Source of the DNA: Holzapfeliella saturejae
GTDB lineage: Bacteria; Bacillota; Bacilli; Lactobacillales; Lactobacillaceae
Assembly (NCBI RefSeq): GCF_037546065.1
Contig: NZ_JAWMWG010000001.1
Location: 310,001-374,000 of the forward strand
Direction: 5' to 3'
Length of the DNA: 64,000 nt
This document shows, piece after piece, positions 33,842-43,428 of the stretch (positions are counted from its first letter, which is position 1; every line of letters begins with the position of its first letter). The position numbers and the translations under genes are program-made. The notes under the pieces are model-generated. The model searched no databases and had not been told where the DNA came from. It saw only the letters and a program-made list of their open reading frames with translations.

Positions 33842-35290
33842 AAGAATAGGTGACAATAAGCGTGAAACTTGTTGTTTTAATTTTAGTGTAGTTGATTGTT
33901 GGTTAATCATATTTTGAGTCAATAGTGTGCAGTCTTTCATATCATGTTTAAAATGCTGTGCGAGTTGACTACTAATTTTTTTGTCATAGAAAAAGGCATT
34001 GGCTTCAAAGTTAAGCATGTAGCTCCTAAAGTCTTGGTTCATTGAACCAACTGTTGAAAATTTATCATCAACAATAACGGTTTTAGCATGTAAGAAGCCA
34101 TTGTTATAAATGTAAATTTCAATGCCATATTTTGTTAGATAATTCGCATAGTATTGCGTTGCCCGATAAATAAAGGGATGATCTGGTTTACAAGGAATCA
34201 TAATCTTAACATCAATTCCTGAACGAGCTGCAATCACTAAGGTTGAAATCATCGAATCATCAGGAACAAGATAAGGGGTTTGAATCCAGATTTTATGGCG
34301 CGCAATATTCATGAGACGAATGACACCATTTTTTAAAAAATCTTCTTCTTGCTCAGGCCCATCTGAAATAATTTGAATCGCAGTATTATCACGACTTTTT
34401 AGGCTAGGTTTTGGAAATAAAGCGGGTCTAAACGTAATTTTATGCTGCTTATCTTGAATCGAGGCATTGAAATCTAAGACAAATCGTTCTTGTAATAACA
34501 ATGTAGCAGGTCCTACAATTCGAACATGTGTATCGCGCCAGTAGCCAAATTTTTTCTTACGTCCTAAGTACTGGTCCCCCACGTTAAACCCACCGGTCCA
34601 GCCAATTTTACCATCAATCACAACAATTTTACGGTGAAGATGATAGTTTAGTCGATATTTGCGAATCATATTTCTTGAGGTAATGAAAGGAACAACAATG
34701 CCACCTAAACGCTCCAAATTATCAAAAAAACTGCTACTGTTACCAACAGACCCCCAAGGGTCATAAATTAACTTAACTTCAACGCCTTCGCGCGCTTTAT
34801 CTTCTAATAAAGTGATAAAATCATGGCCAATAGCATCATCATAAAAAGAGTAGTATTCAACATGAACACTGTTCTTAGCCTTAATAATATCTTTAAATAG
34901 ATTTTTGAATTTAGAAGAGCCATCAGTAAAAAAGTTCACATCATTTTCTTTTGAGAGTGGATTTTTGTGGCTGTAATTAAAATAATCAACAACTAATCGT
35001 GCCTCTTGGGTTGTATCATTTGGATTATCATAATTAAGGCTTTCTTTTTCAAGTTGTTTAGCGTAATCTAATCCCACTTCTTTTTGAGTGCTAATGGCCA
35101 TTAAATTTTCTTCAGCTAATCCGCGACCAAAAAAGGCGTAAAGTAAAAACCCGAGGACAGGGAGTACGGTTAGCAAAATAAACCAAGCCCAAGTGGTTGC
35201 AATACTGCGGGGACGTTTGAAGACAAGGTAAATTGAAAAGATTGTATTTAAAAAAAGCAAGATAAACAGAAGGGGTCTTAGAAAATTCAC
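33839..35290 (-). CDS. cls: Cardiolipin synthase
   Basis: 483-aa membrane phospholipase-D-family enzyme condensing phosphatidylglycerol molecules. Two N-terminal spans, then HKD motif 1 in HLHRKIVVIDGKIGWTGG (about residues 217-235) and HKD motif 2 in HAKTVIVDDKFSTVGS (about 400-416). Full length. GTG start with GGAG upstream. Encoded after the DUF915 and zinc peptidase genes on one strand. Cardiolipin also affects osmotic control of OpuA-type transporters in relatives, an association not shown by this sequence. Confidence 0.92.
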   Translation of the reverse strand: MNFLRPLLFILLFLNTIFSIYLVFKRPRSIATTWAWFILLTVLPVLGFLLYAFFGRGLAEENLMAISTQKEVGLDYAKQLEKESLNYDNPNDTTQEARLVVDYFNYSHKNPLSKENDVNFFTDGSSKFKNLFKDIIKAKNSVHVEYYSFYDDAIGHDFITLLEDKAREGVEVKLIYDPWGSVGNSSSFFDNLERLGGIVVPFITSRNMIRKYRLNYHLHRKIVVIDGKIGWTGGFNVGDQYLGRKKKFGYWRDTHVRIVGPATLLLQERFVLDFNASIQDKQHKITFRPALFPKPSLKSRDNTAIQIISDGPEQEEDFLKNGVIRLMNIARHKIWIQTPYLVPDDSMISTLVIAARSGIDVKIMIPCKPDHPFIYRATQYYANYLTKYGIEIYIYNNGFLHAKTVIVDDKFSTVGSMNQDFRSYMLNFEANAFFYDKKISSQLAQHFKHDMKDCTLLTQNMINQQSTTLKLKQQVSRLLSPIL

Positions 35291-35317
35291 GTTAAAAAAT
35301 CTCCATTACTAGATAAC

Positions 35318-36013
35318 TTAATCGTTGTTTCGATTACTAAACAATAACACTAAACGCAATAGTTGTAAGAAGGTACTTAGGGCCGATGCAATATAGGTGA
35401 ATGCAGCTGCTGTTAGGACTTTTTTAACAGCCGAAAGTTCGGTTTCAGTTAGTAAATTCTGATTTCTAAGGGATGCAATAGCTCTTCTTGATGCATCAAA
35501 TTCAACAGGAAGAGTGACCACTTGAAAGACTAGTACCGCAGCAAATGCCAGAATCCCAATATTAATAAGCATTTGGTTCATACCTAAGAAAATACCTAAT
35601 AAGATAAGTGGCATTGAAAGAGATGCACCTAAATTTGCAACTGGGACGATTCGTGCTCGTAGTCTCATGGGCACATAATTTTGAGCATCTTGAATGGCAT
35701 GGCCAACTTCATGGGCAGCAACGCCAATTGCTGCAACTGATGTTTGATTAAAAGTGGCCTCAGATAAATTCAATGTTTTATTTTGACCGTTGTAATTATC
35801 GGTTAAATTACCTGCGATAGCGTGAACGGTTACGTTATGAATAGCTTGATCTGCTAAAATAGCTTGTGCAGCTTGTTCACCGGTTAAATTAGATTGACTA
35901 AGTACGTTACTATAGCGAGAAAAAGTTGATTGAACCAGCATTGAGGCAAGAGCAGAAAGTCCCATTCCAATTAAAATTAGGAAAAAGTAAGGGTCATAAA
36001 AAAAGGGAAACAT
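35318..36013 (-). CDS. Putative neutral zinc metallopeptidase (YugP family)
   Basis: 231-aa membrane protease-like protein with the zinc motif AAHEVGHAIQDA (near residue 110) and three or four hydrophobic spans. The start chosen is ATG at 36013 with GGAG 9 nt upstream; a GTG at 36022 overlaps the ribosome binding site and the upstream stop. Family members are widespread; substrates are unknown. Coupled to the DUF915 gene upstream. Confidence 0.82.
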   Translation of the reverse strand: MFPFFYDPYFFLILIGMGLSALASMLVQSTFSRYSNVLSQSNLTGEQAAQAILADQAIHNVTVHAIAGNLTDNYNGQNKTLNLSEATFNQTSVAAIGVAAHEVGHAIQDAQNYVPMRLRARIVPVANLGASLSMPLILLGIFLGMNQMLINIGILAFAAVLVFQVVTLPVEFDASRRAIASLRNQNLLTETELSAVKKVLTAAAFTYIASALSTFLQLLRLVLLFSNRNND

Positions 36014-36018
36014 AAAAC

Positions 36019-36897
36019 TCACTCCATTTCATTTGAGTATAAAAATCGATTTAACACATCAATAGCATAGCGATTATCATGAATTAAACTGTGTTCGCCA
36101 AATTCACCTAAGAGTTCAAATTCATGGAATTCTTTAACAATTGGTGAAAGAATATACTTGATAGATCTTGCTGAGATAACTGAAATGTATTTGTCAGTAT
36201 TAGAGTCATCATCTACATTGCCATACATATTTAAAATGCGGACATTTTTAGGAAAGCGGCGACGTTTGAGCAGTAGTTGCAGATAACGTAAGTTCATTAA
36301 AATGGGCCGTCCTTTTTTAGTCAGCTGATTAACGTTTGGAAAATCGCCCAGGTAAACCACGCCATCAAAGGGCCCAGCAAGTAAGACGAGTTTATTTAGT
36401 CTGGGGAAATGCCGGGTGCGATGTTTTTTCATAGCTTGAAGTACCAAACTAGTAGCCCCTAAAGAATGTCCTACGGCGTTATACTGTGTAAAGTGATAAG
36501 TATTAGCTAAAGCTGGCAAAATCATATCTAAGTAACGTGTAATACCCACATTCCCCACAAATCTATCTTTAAAAACAACTTGTACAATAGGATGAGGACC
36601 ATCGCCTAAATCACCATCATAATCGATATTTCCTAGTAAATCGATTGTAACACGTAAAAAGGTTTTATTTTGACTGTAAGCCATCGCAGCATCGACCATT
36701 TGTTGCGTCGAAGAGTCATTGCCCCGAAAACCGTGAACATAAAATGTTGGAATTTGTTTGCTAGGTTTAAAATCGGGTTCTCTTTTTTTATAGCGATACT
36801 TTTTGCTAAAGAGTCTTAAAAAAGGCTTGAGAATGCCAAAACTAGTCAAAATCCCCATTACAATAGAGAGGTAAGAATCTGATTTTTTCTTTTTCAT
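36019..36897 (-). CDS. DUF915 family alpha/beta hydrolase
   Basis: 292 aa with an N-terminal membrane anchor (about residues 9-25). Oxyanion segment FYVHGFRGNDSS, nucleophile elbow VGHSLGATS (Ser near 150) and a C-terminal HSLIHDN carrying the likely catalytic His. This is the cell-surface hydrolase DUF915 pattern common in lactic acid bacteria. GGGAGGAAG precedes the ATG. Substrate unknown. Confidence 0.83.
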   Translation of the reverse strand: MKKKKSDSYLSIVMGILTSFGILKPFLRLFSKKYRYKKREPDFKPSKQIPTFYVHGFRGNDSSTQQMVDAAMAYSQNKTFLRVTIDLLGNIDYDGDLGDGPHPIVQVVFKDRFVGNVGITRYLDMILPALANTYHFTQYNAVGHSLGATSLVLQAMKKHRTRHFPRLNKLVLLAGPFDGVVYLGDFPNVNQLTKKGRPILMNLRYLQLLLKRRRFPKNVRILNMYGNVDDDSNTDKYISVISARSIKYILSPIVKEFHEFELLGEFGEHSLIHDNRYAIDVLNRFLYSNEME

Positions 36898-36987
36898 CTG
36901 TATCTTCCTCCCTGTGTCATGTAGTAGTATTATTTTACATTAAACTTGTTAAAATGAGAAATATAAAGGAATTGTCTGGAGGAAAAA

Positions 36988-37659
36988 ATGATGAAATATT
37001 ATGCAGTAAAAAAAGGGCGAAAAGCCGGAATTTATCAAGATTGGGCTAGTGCCAAAGCTCAAGTCGAAGGTTATAAAGGTGCTAGCTATAAAAGTTTTGC
37101 GACAAAGCAAGCAGCTAGTGACTTTATTGCGGGGACTAACCAAGCGGTATCACCTCAAAATAATTGGCAAAGAAAAGAAACACAGCATACCATTAAAGTT
37201 TATACAGACGGTGGCTCGAGAAACACAGGTAATTATAAAGGTGGAAAGGTTCAAGCAACCGATAAAGCAGCGTGGGCATTTTTGATTCAAACACCAGGTC
37301 AAAATTATGAAGGAACAGGATTTGAAGCAGGTGCGACAAATAATCGGATGGAAATTATGGCTTTACTAAAAGCAATGGCAGGGATTAAATCGCTAAAGTT
37401 AAATCCAGATGAAGTCGAGTTTATCTTAGATTCCAAATATGTTTTAGATGCTATTAGACAGGGCTGGTTGAAGAGTTGGGCTAAAAATGGCTTTAAGCGT
37501 CAAAATGGGGAGTTAAAGAATAAAGAATTATGGCAAAAGGTATTTGAGTTATTGCCAGAATTTCAAAATGCAGCATTTTCTTGGACTAAAGGACATGCTA
37601 CTAACGCAGGTAATGTGTATGTGGATGAGTTATTGAATAAAACAATGGATCAAAATTAA
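36988..37659 (+). CDS. rnhA: Ribonuclease HI with N-terminal hybrid-binding (viroplasmin-like) domain
   Basis: 223 aa. Residues 1-48 (KYYAVKKGRKAGIYQDWASA) are the RNA-DNA hybrid-binding domain seen in RNase H1. The catalytic domain from about residue 68 carries Asp in VYTDGGSRN, Glu in NNRMEIMAL, Asp in FILDSKYVLDA and Asp in VYVDELLN. Degrades RNA in RNA-DNA hybrids. GGAGG precedes the ATG. A DUF2075 ATPase gene follows 17 nt later. Confidence 0.92.
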   Translation: MMKYYAVKKGRKAGIYQDWASAKAQVEGYKGASYKSFATKQAASDFIAGTNQAVSPQNNWQRKETQHTIKVYTDGGSRNTGNYKGGKVQATDKAAWAFLIQTPGQNYEGTGFEAGATNNRMEIMALLKAMAGIKSLKLNPDEVEFILDSKYVLDAIRQGWLKSWAKNGFKRQNGELKNKELWQKVFELLPEFQNAAFSWTKGHATNAGNVYVDELLNKTMDQN

Positions 37660-37676
37660 GAAAGAAGTTTAGGATT

Positions 37677-38897
37677 TTGACAAATCGTGCCGAAGATAGG
37701 CTTAATCAAGTTAAACAGTTAAGTTGCGAACAAAAGCGAGTATTAGATGAATTGTATGAAATCATTGTTGAGCATTTAGAAGATGATAATCCTTATGTTG
37801 TAAAATTAGATGGGGATGCAGGAACGGGCAAAAGTGTTGTACTTATGGCTTTGTTTAAGCGTCTTCAACTTGAAAGTCGCAAACATTCTGATTCGCCACT
37901 CTATCAAACAACTAATTATTTAACCGTTAATCACGCTGAAATGATTAAAATTTATAAAGAGATTGCAGGAAAAGAACCTTTTCTTTATAAAAAAGATATT
38001 CAAAAACCAACGCCGCTTATTAATAGACTGCAAAAAAATAATGAAAAAGCAGATGTTGTTGTGATTGATGAAGGTCATTTGTTGCTGACACAACCTGACC
38101 GATATAATAAGTTCAATCAAGACAATCAGCTAGTTGAGTTAATTAAACGAGCCCAGATTGTTATTGTAGTTTTTGATGACCACCAAGTTTTAAAAACGAA
38201 AAGCTTCTGGAACCAACAAAAAATGCAATCAATCTTAAAGTTTTATTCTCATAAAGAAATTGAATTGCGTGGTCAATTTCGAGTGCAAGCACCACCTGAA
38301 GTATTGACATGGATTGATAATTTTGCAAAAAAACGTCAGCTAACTTCATATCCGCAAACAAAAGATTACGATTTTCGGTTGTATACGGACTTATCTCAGA
38401 TGTATGTTGATTTAAAGCAAAAAAATGAAAAGTATGGCTTATCACGCTTGATTAGTACAGCTGATTATCCGTATAAGATGGATGACAGGTTGCATTATAT
38501 TATTGAACCAGGATTCAAATTACCTTGGGATCATGATATCAATCCTCATTTGCCATGGGCACAAAGACCTGAGACAATTGACGAGGTAGGATCGATTTAT
38601 ACGATTCAAGGCTTTGATTTAAATTATGCAGGTGTCATTTTGGGACCTGGAATTACTTATAATCAAAGTCGTAATCTAATTATTCCAAAACCAGATAAGT
38701 ATCAAGATTTTGAGGCTTTCAAAAAACGGTCTGATCAATCAACCAATCAACAGCTATTAAAAATAAAATCGCAAATCATGATGAATGCAGTTAACGTTTT
38801 ATTGAAACGTGGTGTAAGAGGACTATGCATTTATGCTAGTGATTCAGGGCTAAAGGGTGCGTTTGAAACGTTAAATGCGAACAAGTCGTTTGGATAA
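37677..38897 (+). CDS. DUF2075 family P-loop ATPase/helicase-like protein
   Basis: 406 aa with Walker A GDAGTGKSVVL (about residues 46-56), Walker B VVVIDEGHLL (about 129-138), a sensor-like ELRGQFR, and SIYTIQGFDLNYAGVILGPG, the helicase motif VI-like region of DUF2075. Members resemble superfamily 1 helicases and are often linked with nucleic-acid processing. Start TTG at 37677 with AGGA upstream. It is in an operon with RNase HI, which suggests work on nucleic acids. Confidence 0.83.
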   Translation: MTNRAEDRLNQVKQLSCEQKRVLDELYEIIVEHLEDDNPYVVKLDGDAGTGKSVVLMALFKRLQLESRKHSDSPLYQTTNYLTVNHAEMIKIYKEIAGKEPFLYKKDIQKPTPLINRLQKNNEKADVVVIDEGHLLLTQPDRYNKFNQDNQLVELIKRAQIVIVVFDDHQVLKTKSFWNQQKMQSILKFYSHKEIELRGQFRVQAPPEVLTWIDNFAKKRQLTSYPQTKDYDFRLYTDLSQMYVDLKQKNEKYGLSRLISTADYPYKMDDRLHYIIEPGFKLPWDHDINPHLPWAQRPETIDEVGSIYTIQGFDLNYAGVILGPGITYNQSRNLIIPKPDKYQDFEAFKKRSDQSTNQQLLKIKSQIMMNAVNVLLKRGVRGLCIYASDSGLKGAFETLNANKSFG

Positions 38898-38996
38898 ACC
38901 TTTAACAAAGTCTTAAAAAAGTGTAAAATAGTTTAAGAAAGCCATTTTTATATGTAGAATGAGGATGATAAACACGATGAAAGGTGAAGATAAAGA

Positions 38997-39830
38997 ATGT
39001 ATGAAAAGCCATTATTAACAGTTATAATGCCGGTTTATAATGTTGAGGGTTATATTAAAAGGGGTCTAGACAGTTTACTAGCGCAAACAAACAAAAATTT
39101 TGAAATAGTGGTTGTTAATGATGGTTCAACAGACAGTACACCTAAAATTGTCGAATCTTATCGTCATCAATTTAAATATTTGAAGATGGTGTCACAACCC
39201 AATATGGGATTATCTGCAGCTCGTAATACGGGTCTTGATAATGTTGAAACACCGTACTTAACATTTTTAGATGGTGATGATTGGGTTGAACCAGAGTTTA
39301 CAGATCATTTTATCAAAAGCATGTCAGAACATCAGGTTGATTTAGCAACAAGTAGCTTTTTCATTGATTATGAAGGTAAGCCAAGCAAGGTTGCACATAA
39401 AAAAAGCGAGTCAAAAATTTTAGATAGAGGTCAGATGGCTACACAGGTGATTAGACCTGGTGGTAGCGTAAAGGGTTATACTTGGAATAAATGTTATCGA
39501 ATTGATTTAATTCGCCAACATCATTTGAAATTTGATGAGACAATTTCAATTATGGAAGACCAATATTTTAATTTGAAGTACCTAGAAAAAGCGCAAGGTT
39601 TATTTTTCTACAGCACTAAACCGCTTTATCACTATATTCAACGTGATGACAGTTTGATACATAATATCGATTTAAAAGAATTTGCGGTGGCAATGGTGAA
39701 GTGTCACGGACTATATATCAATTTAAGCATGTCAAAAAAGACTAACCGTCCCGCTAAAAAACAAAAAATATTGCAACAAGAGATTGAAACGAGTATTGAA
39801 GAGGAAAAAAATGAATATCAAAGTCAATAA
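38997..39830 (+). CDS. Family 2 glycosyltransferase
   Basis: 277-aa GT-A enzyme: VIMPVYNVEGYI, VNDGSTDSTP, GLSAARNTGLD and LDGDDWVEPEF (DXD-like), all within the first 100 residues. It is soluble with a basic C-terminus; it probably adds a sugar to a wall or capsule glycan, but the substrate is unknown. ATG follows AAGGTGA by about 9 nt. Its last 20 nt overlap the alpha/beta hydrolase gene. Confidence 0.88.
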   Translation: MYEKPLLTVIMPVYNVEGYIKRGLDSLLAQTNKNFEIVVVNDGSTDSTPKIVESYRHQFKYLKMVSQPNMGLSAARNTGLDNVETPYLTFLDGDDWVEPEFTDHFIKSMSEHQVDLATSSFFIDYEGKPSKVAHKKSESKILDRGQMATQVIRPGGSVKGYTWNKCYRIDLIRQHHLKFDETISIMEDQYFNLKYLEKAQGLFFYSTKPLYHYIQRDDSLIHNIDLKEFAVAMVKCHGLYINLSMSKKTNRPAKKQKILQQEIETSIEEEKNEYQSQ

Positions 39831-40467
39831 TATTTCATTAAACTATCAAAAACTTGGATCAGGGCATCCACTCATCTTATTGCACGGTAATCAAGAAGAC
39901 AGCCGCATTTTTGATCGACTAATGGCTGCTTTAAGTGCACAATATACGGTGTATATCATCGATAGCCGAGGACATGGCCAAAGTGAAACCCCATCAACGT
40001 TTTCTTATCAAGATATGGTTGAAGATGTTGCCAGTTTTATTCGCAAACTAAATCTCAAACAGCCTTACTTATTCGGATTTAGTGATGGTGGGATTATCGG
40101 GTTAATGCTGGCGAGTCAATATCCTAACATTTTACGCAAATTAGTAGTGGCTGGAGCTAATACTGATGTATCAGGATTGACTAGAAAAGAGCGATTGAAG
40201 TTAAAAGTCGAAAATCTAGTTAAACCTAATCCATTAGTAAAATTAATGCTCACGCAACCGCCAATCACAGATGCACAACTAAGACGAATTACCGTTCCAG
40301 TTATTGCAATGGTCGGTGAAAAAGATGTCGTTACGATTGAACATACCCGTGAGTTTTCTAGCAAAATTAAAAACGCAAGATTAATGGTTATGCCAAAACA
40401 AACGCACGATAGTTATATTATCCACAGTTTGTATTTAGCACCAACTTTAAAAAATTTCTACAATTAA
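39811..40467 (+). CDS. Alpha/beta hydrolase
   Basis: 218-aa serine hydrolase fold: oxyanion loop LLHGNQEDSRIF, strand IIDSRGHGQSE, nucleophile GFSDGGIIG (Ser near 90), Asp in VGEKDVV, His in QTHDSYI. ATG at 39811 follows GAGGAAA and overlaps the glycosyltransferase gene. Substrate unknown; could be an esterase or lactonase. Confidence 0.85.
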   Translation: MNIKVNNISLNYQKLGSGHPLILLHGNQEDSRIFDRLMAALSAQYTVYIIDSRGHGQSETPSTFSYQDMVEDVASFIRKLNLKQPYLFGFSDGGIIGLMLASQYPNILRKLVVAGANTDVSGLTRKERLKLKVENLVKPNPLVKLMLTQPPITDAQLRRITVPVIAMVGEKDVVTIEHTREFSSKIKNARLMVMPKQTHDSYIIHSLYLAPTLKNFYN

Positions 40468-40498
40468 AAAAATCCTAGCTATTAGCTAGGATTTTTTT
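40467..40498. terminator. Bidirectional terminator
   Basis: AAATCCTAGCT / AGCTAGGATTT hairpin with A and T runs between the hydrolase and pepF. Confidence 0.85.
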
Positions 40499-42299
40499 AG
40501 TTTGATAAGTCAATGATTTCATCGACAACCTTTTCAAAATAATCAATCGTATTTTCAAGCGGTTGAGAAGTTGTGATATCAATATCAAGTTTTTTAGCAG
40601 AATCGATAGGGGATAATGAATTGCCAATGGCTAAAAAGTCTAACCACTTTTGGCGTTCTTCTGCTGGATTTTCTTTAAACTTTAAGAATTCTTGAGTTGA
40701 GATAGTTAATGAAGCTGAATAAGTGTAACTATAAAGCCCCATGTAATAGTGACTTTGACGCATCCAGGTCAATTCTGCACCCTCGTTATAGCTTAAGCTA
40801 TCGCCATAAAATTTTTTAAGCACATCTAACTTGATTTGGTTAAGGACTTCAGCGTTAAAACTTTTTCCTTCATCCACTAATTGATAAACTTTTTGTTGAA
40901 AAGCAGCTTCTAGTAAGTGAGTAACAAAGTTGTGGAAATAGGTATTATTAAACAATTTACCTAAGGCAAATCGTTTTTGTTGTTTAGTTTGACTGGTTCT
41001 TGAAAGATAATCAGTTAGCAACAGTTCGTTGAATGTAGAAGCGGTTTCAACAATATACGTTGACGGATTAAAGTCTAAATAAGTGTGGTTTTCACTACTT
41101 AAAATACCTTGTCCAGCATGTCCTAACTCGTGAATAAGTGTATAAACATCTGAAAGTGTATTTTGCCAAGAAAGTAAGATTTTTGGTTTCTTTTGGTATG
41201 GTTGAGCACAAAAAGCACCTGTTTCTTTTCCTTTATTCGCAGTAAAGTCAACCCAACGCTCATCAAAACCTTTTAAGATAAGTTGTTGATAATCTGATCC
41301 TAGCGGTTCTAAAGCATTTTTGATGTAGTCTTTTGAATCATCAATTGAGACTTTTGGTGCGTAGTCAAAATCAATATCAATTAAACGATCAGCAAAAGTA
41401 AGTTGGTCTAGATGATGTTCATCCTTTAAAAATCGCAAATATTTTTGAACAATTGGCCCAAATTTTTTCATAATGAGATTAATTTGACGGTCAAACATTT
41501 CACGCGAAACTTCTTGATTGTACAGCAAGTAATCAATGACTGAATCAAATCCATATAAGTCTGCCAGTATTTTTTCGCTAGTTACTTTATTAAGATAATT
41601 GGCTGCTAGCGTATCTTGATAGTTTTTGAGTTGCTTTGAGAAAGCATCAAAAGCCCCACGTCTAACCTCAGTATCATGATGAAAGGCATAGTAATCTTCA
41701 TATAAACTAAATGACAAGGGGTAAGTTTTACCATTTACTATAAAGTCCTCAAAAGTTAAGTCAGCCCCTATCACTTGCCCATATAGTCGGCTAGGTCCTT
41801 GTAGAACAGGCATTAATTTATTCAATGTTTGTTCTACTTTTTTGTTTGGGGCGATTTTTTGTTTTTGTTTAAGATTACGTAAAAAGCCTTTGAATTGAGG
41901 ACTTTCTACCATCAACTTTTTGAAGTTTTCATTAGGCAATTTCAATAATAAGTCTTCAAAAAACTGTAAACGTGTTGTTAATTCCGCTTCGATTTGGTCA
42001 CCACGAAAGGCAATCTCGTTATTTTCAGTATTTGATAAATCAACTGACTGATTTAAAAAAGCATAGTTTAATAAAATATCTGCTCGATACCATAAATCAT
42101 TATAGTCACTAAGTGCAGTTTTGATTTCGTCCATATTGAGTGAGCGGTTGCCATATTGTTCACTAAATTGGCTAACTTGCGTAAGTAGTGCCTCAGTTTG
42201 ATTTAAAAAATCGGTATTGTTTTCGCACAAATCACTTAAGTCATAAGTATAGTTAATATCGACATCTTGTCGGTTAAGATTAGCGTTTTTAATACTCAT
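40497..42299 (-). CDS. pepF: Oligoendopeptidase F
   Basis: 600-aa cytoplasmic M3 zinc peptidase cutting peptides of about 7-17 residues. HExxH in TLIHELGHAGQG near residue 385, with the downstream Glu in the YIVETASTFNE helix. ATG at 42299 follows GGAGG; 20 further codons upstream lack a ribosome binding site. Divergent from the PRPP synthetase gene. Confidence 0.93.
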   Translation of the reverse strand: MSIKNANLNRQDVDINYTYDLSDLCENNTDFLNQTEALLTQVSQFSEQYGNRSLNMDEIKTALSDYNDLWYRADILLNYAFLNQSVDLSNTENNEIAFRGDQIEAELTTRLQFFEDLLLKLPNENFKKLMVESPQFKGFLRNLKQKQKIAPNKKVEQTLNKLMPVLQGPSRLYGQVIGADLTFEDFIVNGKTYPLSFSLYEDYYAFHHDTEVRRGAFDAFSKQLKNYQDTLAANYLNKVTSEKILADLYGFDSVIDYLLYNQEVSREMFDRQINLIMKKFGPIVQKYLRFLKDEHHLDQLTFADRLIDIDFDYAPKVSIDDSKDYIKNALEPLGSDYQQLILKGFDERWVDFTANKGKETGAFCAQPYQKKPKILLSWQNTLSDVYTLIHELGHAGQGILSSENHTYLDFNPSTYIVETASTFNELLLTDYLSRTSQTKQQKRFALGKLFNNTYFHNFVTHLLEAAFQQKVYQLVDEGKSFNAEVLNQIKLDVLKKFYGDSLSYNEGAELTWMRQSHYYMGLYSYTYSASLTISTQEFLKFKENPAEERQKWLDFLAIGNSLSPIDSAKKLDIDITTSQPLENTIDYFEKVVDEIIDLSN

Positions 42300-42349
42300 T
42301 TGAAACCTCCAAATAATAAATTTGAACTGATTATAGCATTTTTTAACTA

Positions 42350-42378
42350 TTGACGACATTTATTTGGTAAACTAGAAT
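42350..42378 (+). promoter_or_regulatory. prs promoter
   Basis: TTGACG (42350-42355), 17-nt spacer, TAGAAT (42373-42378), 38 nt before the ATG. Confidence 0.65.
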
Positions 42379-42415
42379 TGAAAAATAACAAATATAAAGG
42401 TGAGATTTAATAATT

Positions 42416-43384
42416 ATGTCGACATCAAAACATTCGATTAAGTTACTGGGACTAAATGGGAACTTGCCGTTAGCTGAAAAGATTGCAGCTAAAATCGGTG
42501 CTCCTTTACTTGAAACAAGTACACGTCACTTTAGTGATGGTGAAATTCAAGTGAACATTGATGAAACCATTCGTGGTGATGATATTTATGTGATTCAATC
42601 ATTACAAGATCCAATTAATGAAAACATCATGGAAACATTGATTGTGATTGACGCATTAAGACGTGCTTCTGCACATGAAATTAACGTGGTACTTCCTTAT
42701 TTTGCTTACTCTCGTGCAGATAGAAAAACGCATTCAAGAGAACCAATTACAGCTAAATTATTGGCTAATATGATTGAAGAAGCTGGTGCAGATCGTGTGA
42801 TTACACTTGATTTACACGCTGATCAAATCCAGGGATTCTTTGATATTCCAGTTGATCATTTACAAGCTATTCCAATCTTAGCCAAATATTTCATCTCTAA
42901 ACGTTTTGAAGAAGAGGATATTGTGATTATCTCACCTGATCATAGTGGAACAAAACTAGCGAGAAGATTTGCGGAATACTTTAATGCCCCAATTGCGATT
43001 ATTGACCAACGTGGCCCACATTATGACACAGAGGCGGTCAAAGATGTTATTGGAGATGTTGAAGGCAAAAAAGCAATTATAGTTGATGATATGATTGATA
43101 CAGGTGTGCGTTTTGCCTATGCTTCTAAATCATTATTAGCAGCTGGTGCAAAACAAATCTATGCTGCTGCAACTCACGCTTTACTATCTAGCGGGGCAAG
43201 CGATTTATTAAATGAAGCGCCAATTGAAGAAATTGCAGTTACGGATTCAATTGAGTTACCAGCAGAACAATATCCAGAAAAAATCAAACGTTTATCTGTG
43301 GATTATTTATTTGCCAATGCTATTGAACATATCTATGATAAAAAATCAATACATTCAGTTTTTGAAGAACAACAAAAACTATAA
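42416..43384 (+). CDS. prs: Ribose-phosphate pyrophosphokinase, Prs2-type paralogue
   Basis: 322-aa enzyme making PRPP from ribose-5-phosphate and ATP. Motifs: FSDGEIQVNIDETIRG, SRADRKTHSREPITAKL (ATP loop) and DLHADQIQGFFDIPVDHL (binding signature). The PRPP loop reads DDMIDTGVRF, where housekeeping enzymes have D..DTAGT or DTGGT, so the phosphate-binding TAGT is altered. This is the divergent second-copy type; a canonical prs should be elsewhere in the genome. AAAGGTGAG precedes the ATG. Confidence 0.88.
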   Translation: MSTSKHSIKLLGLNGNLPLAEKIAAKIGAPLLETSTRHFSDGEIQVNIDETIRGDDIYVIQSLQDPINENIMETLIVIDALRRASAHEINVVLPYFAYSRADRKTHSREPITAKLLANMIEEAGADRVITLDLHADQIQGFFDIPVDHLQAIPILAKYFISKRFEEEDIVIISPDHSGTKLARRFAEYFNAPIAIIDQRGPHYDTEAVKDVIGDVEGKKAIIVDDMIDTGVRFAYASKSLLAAGAKQIYAAATHALLSSGASDLLNEAPIEEIAVTDSIELPAEQYPEKIKRLSVDYLFANAIEHIYDKKSIHSVFEEQQKL

Positions 43385-43419
43385 AAAAATAAAGTGCACG
43401 ATGTGCACTTTATTTTTTT
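43384..43419. terminator. Bidirectional terminator
   Basis: AAAAATAAAGTGCAC / GTGCACTTTATTTTT hairpin around loop GAT, between prs and a nitroreductase gene. Confidence 0.87.
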
Positions 43420-43428
43420 GCTTTAAAT

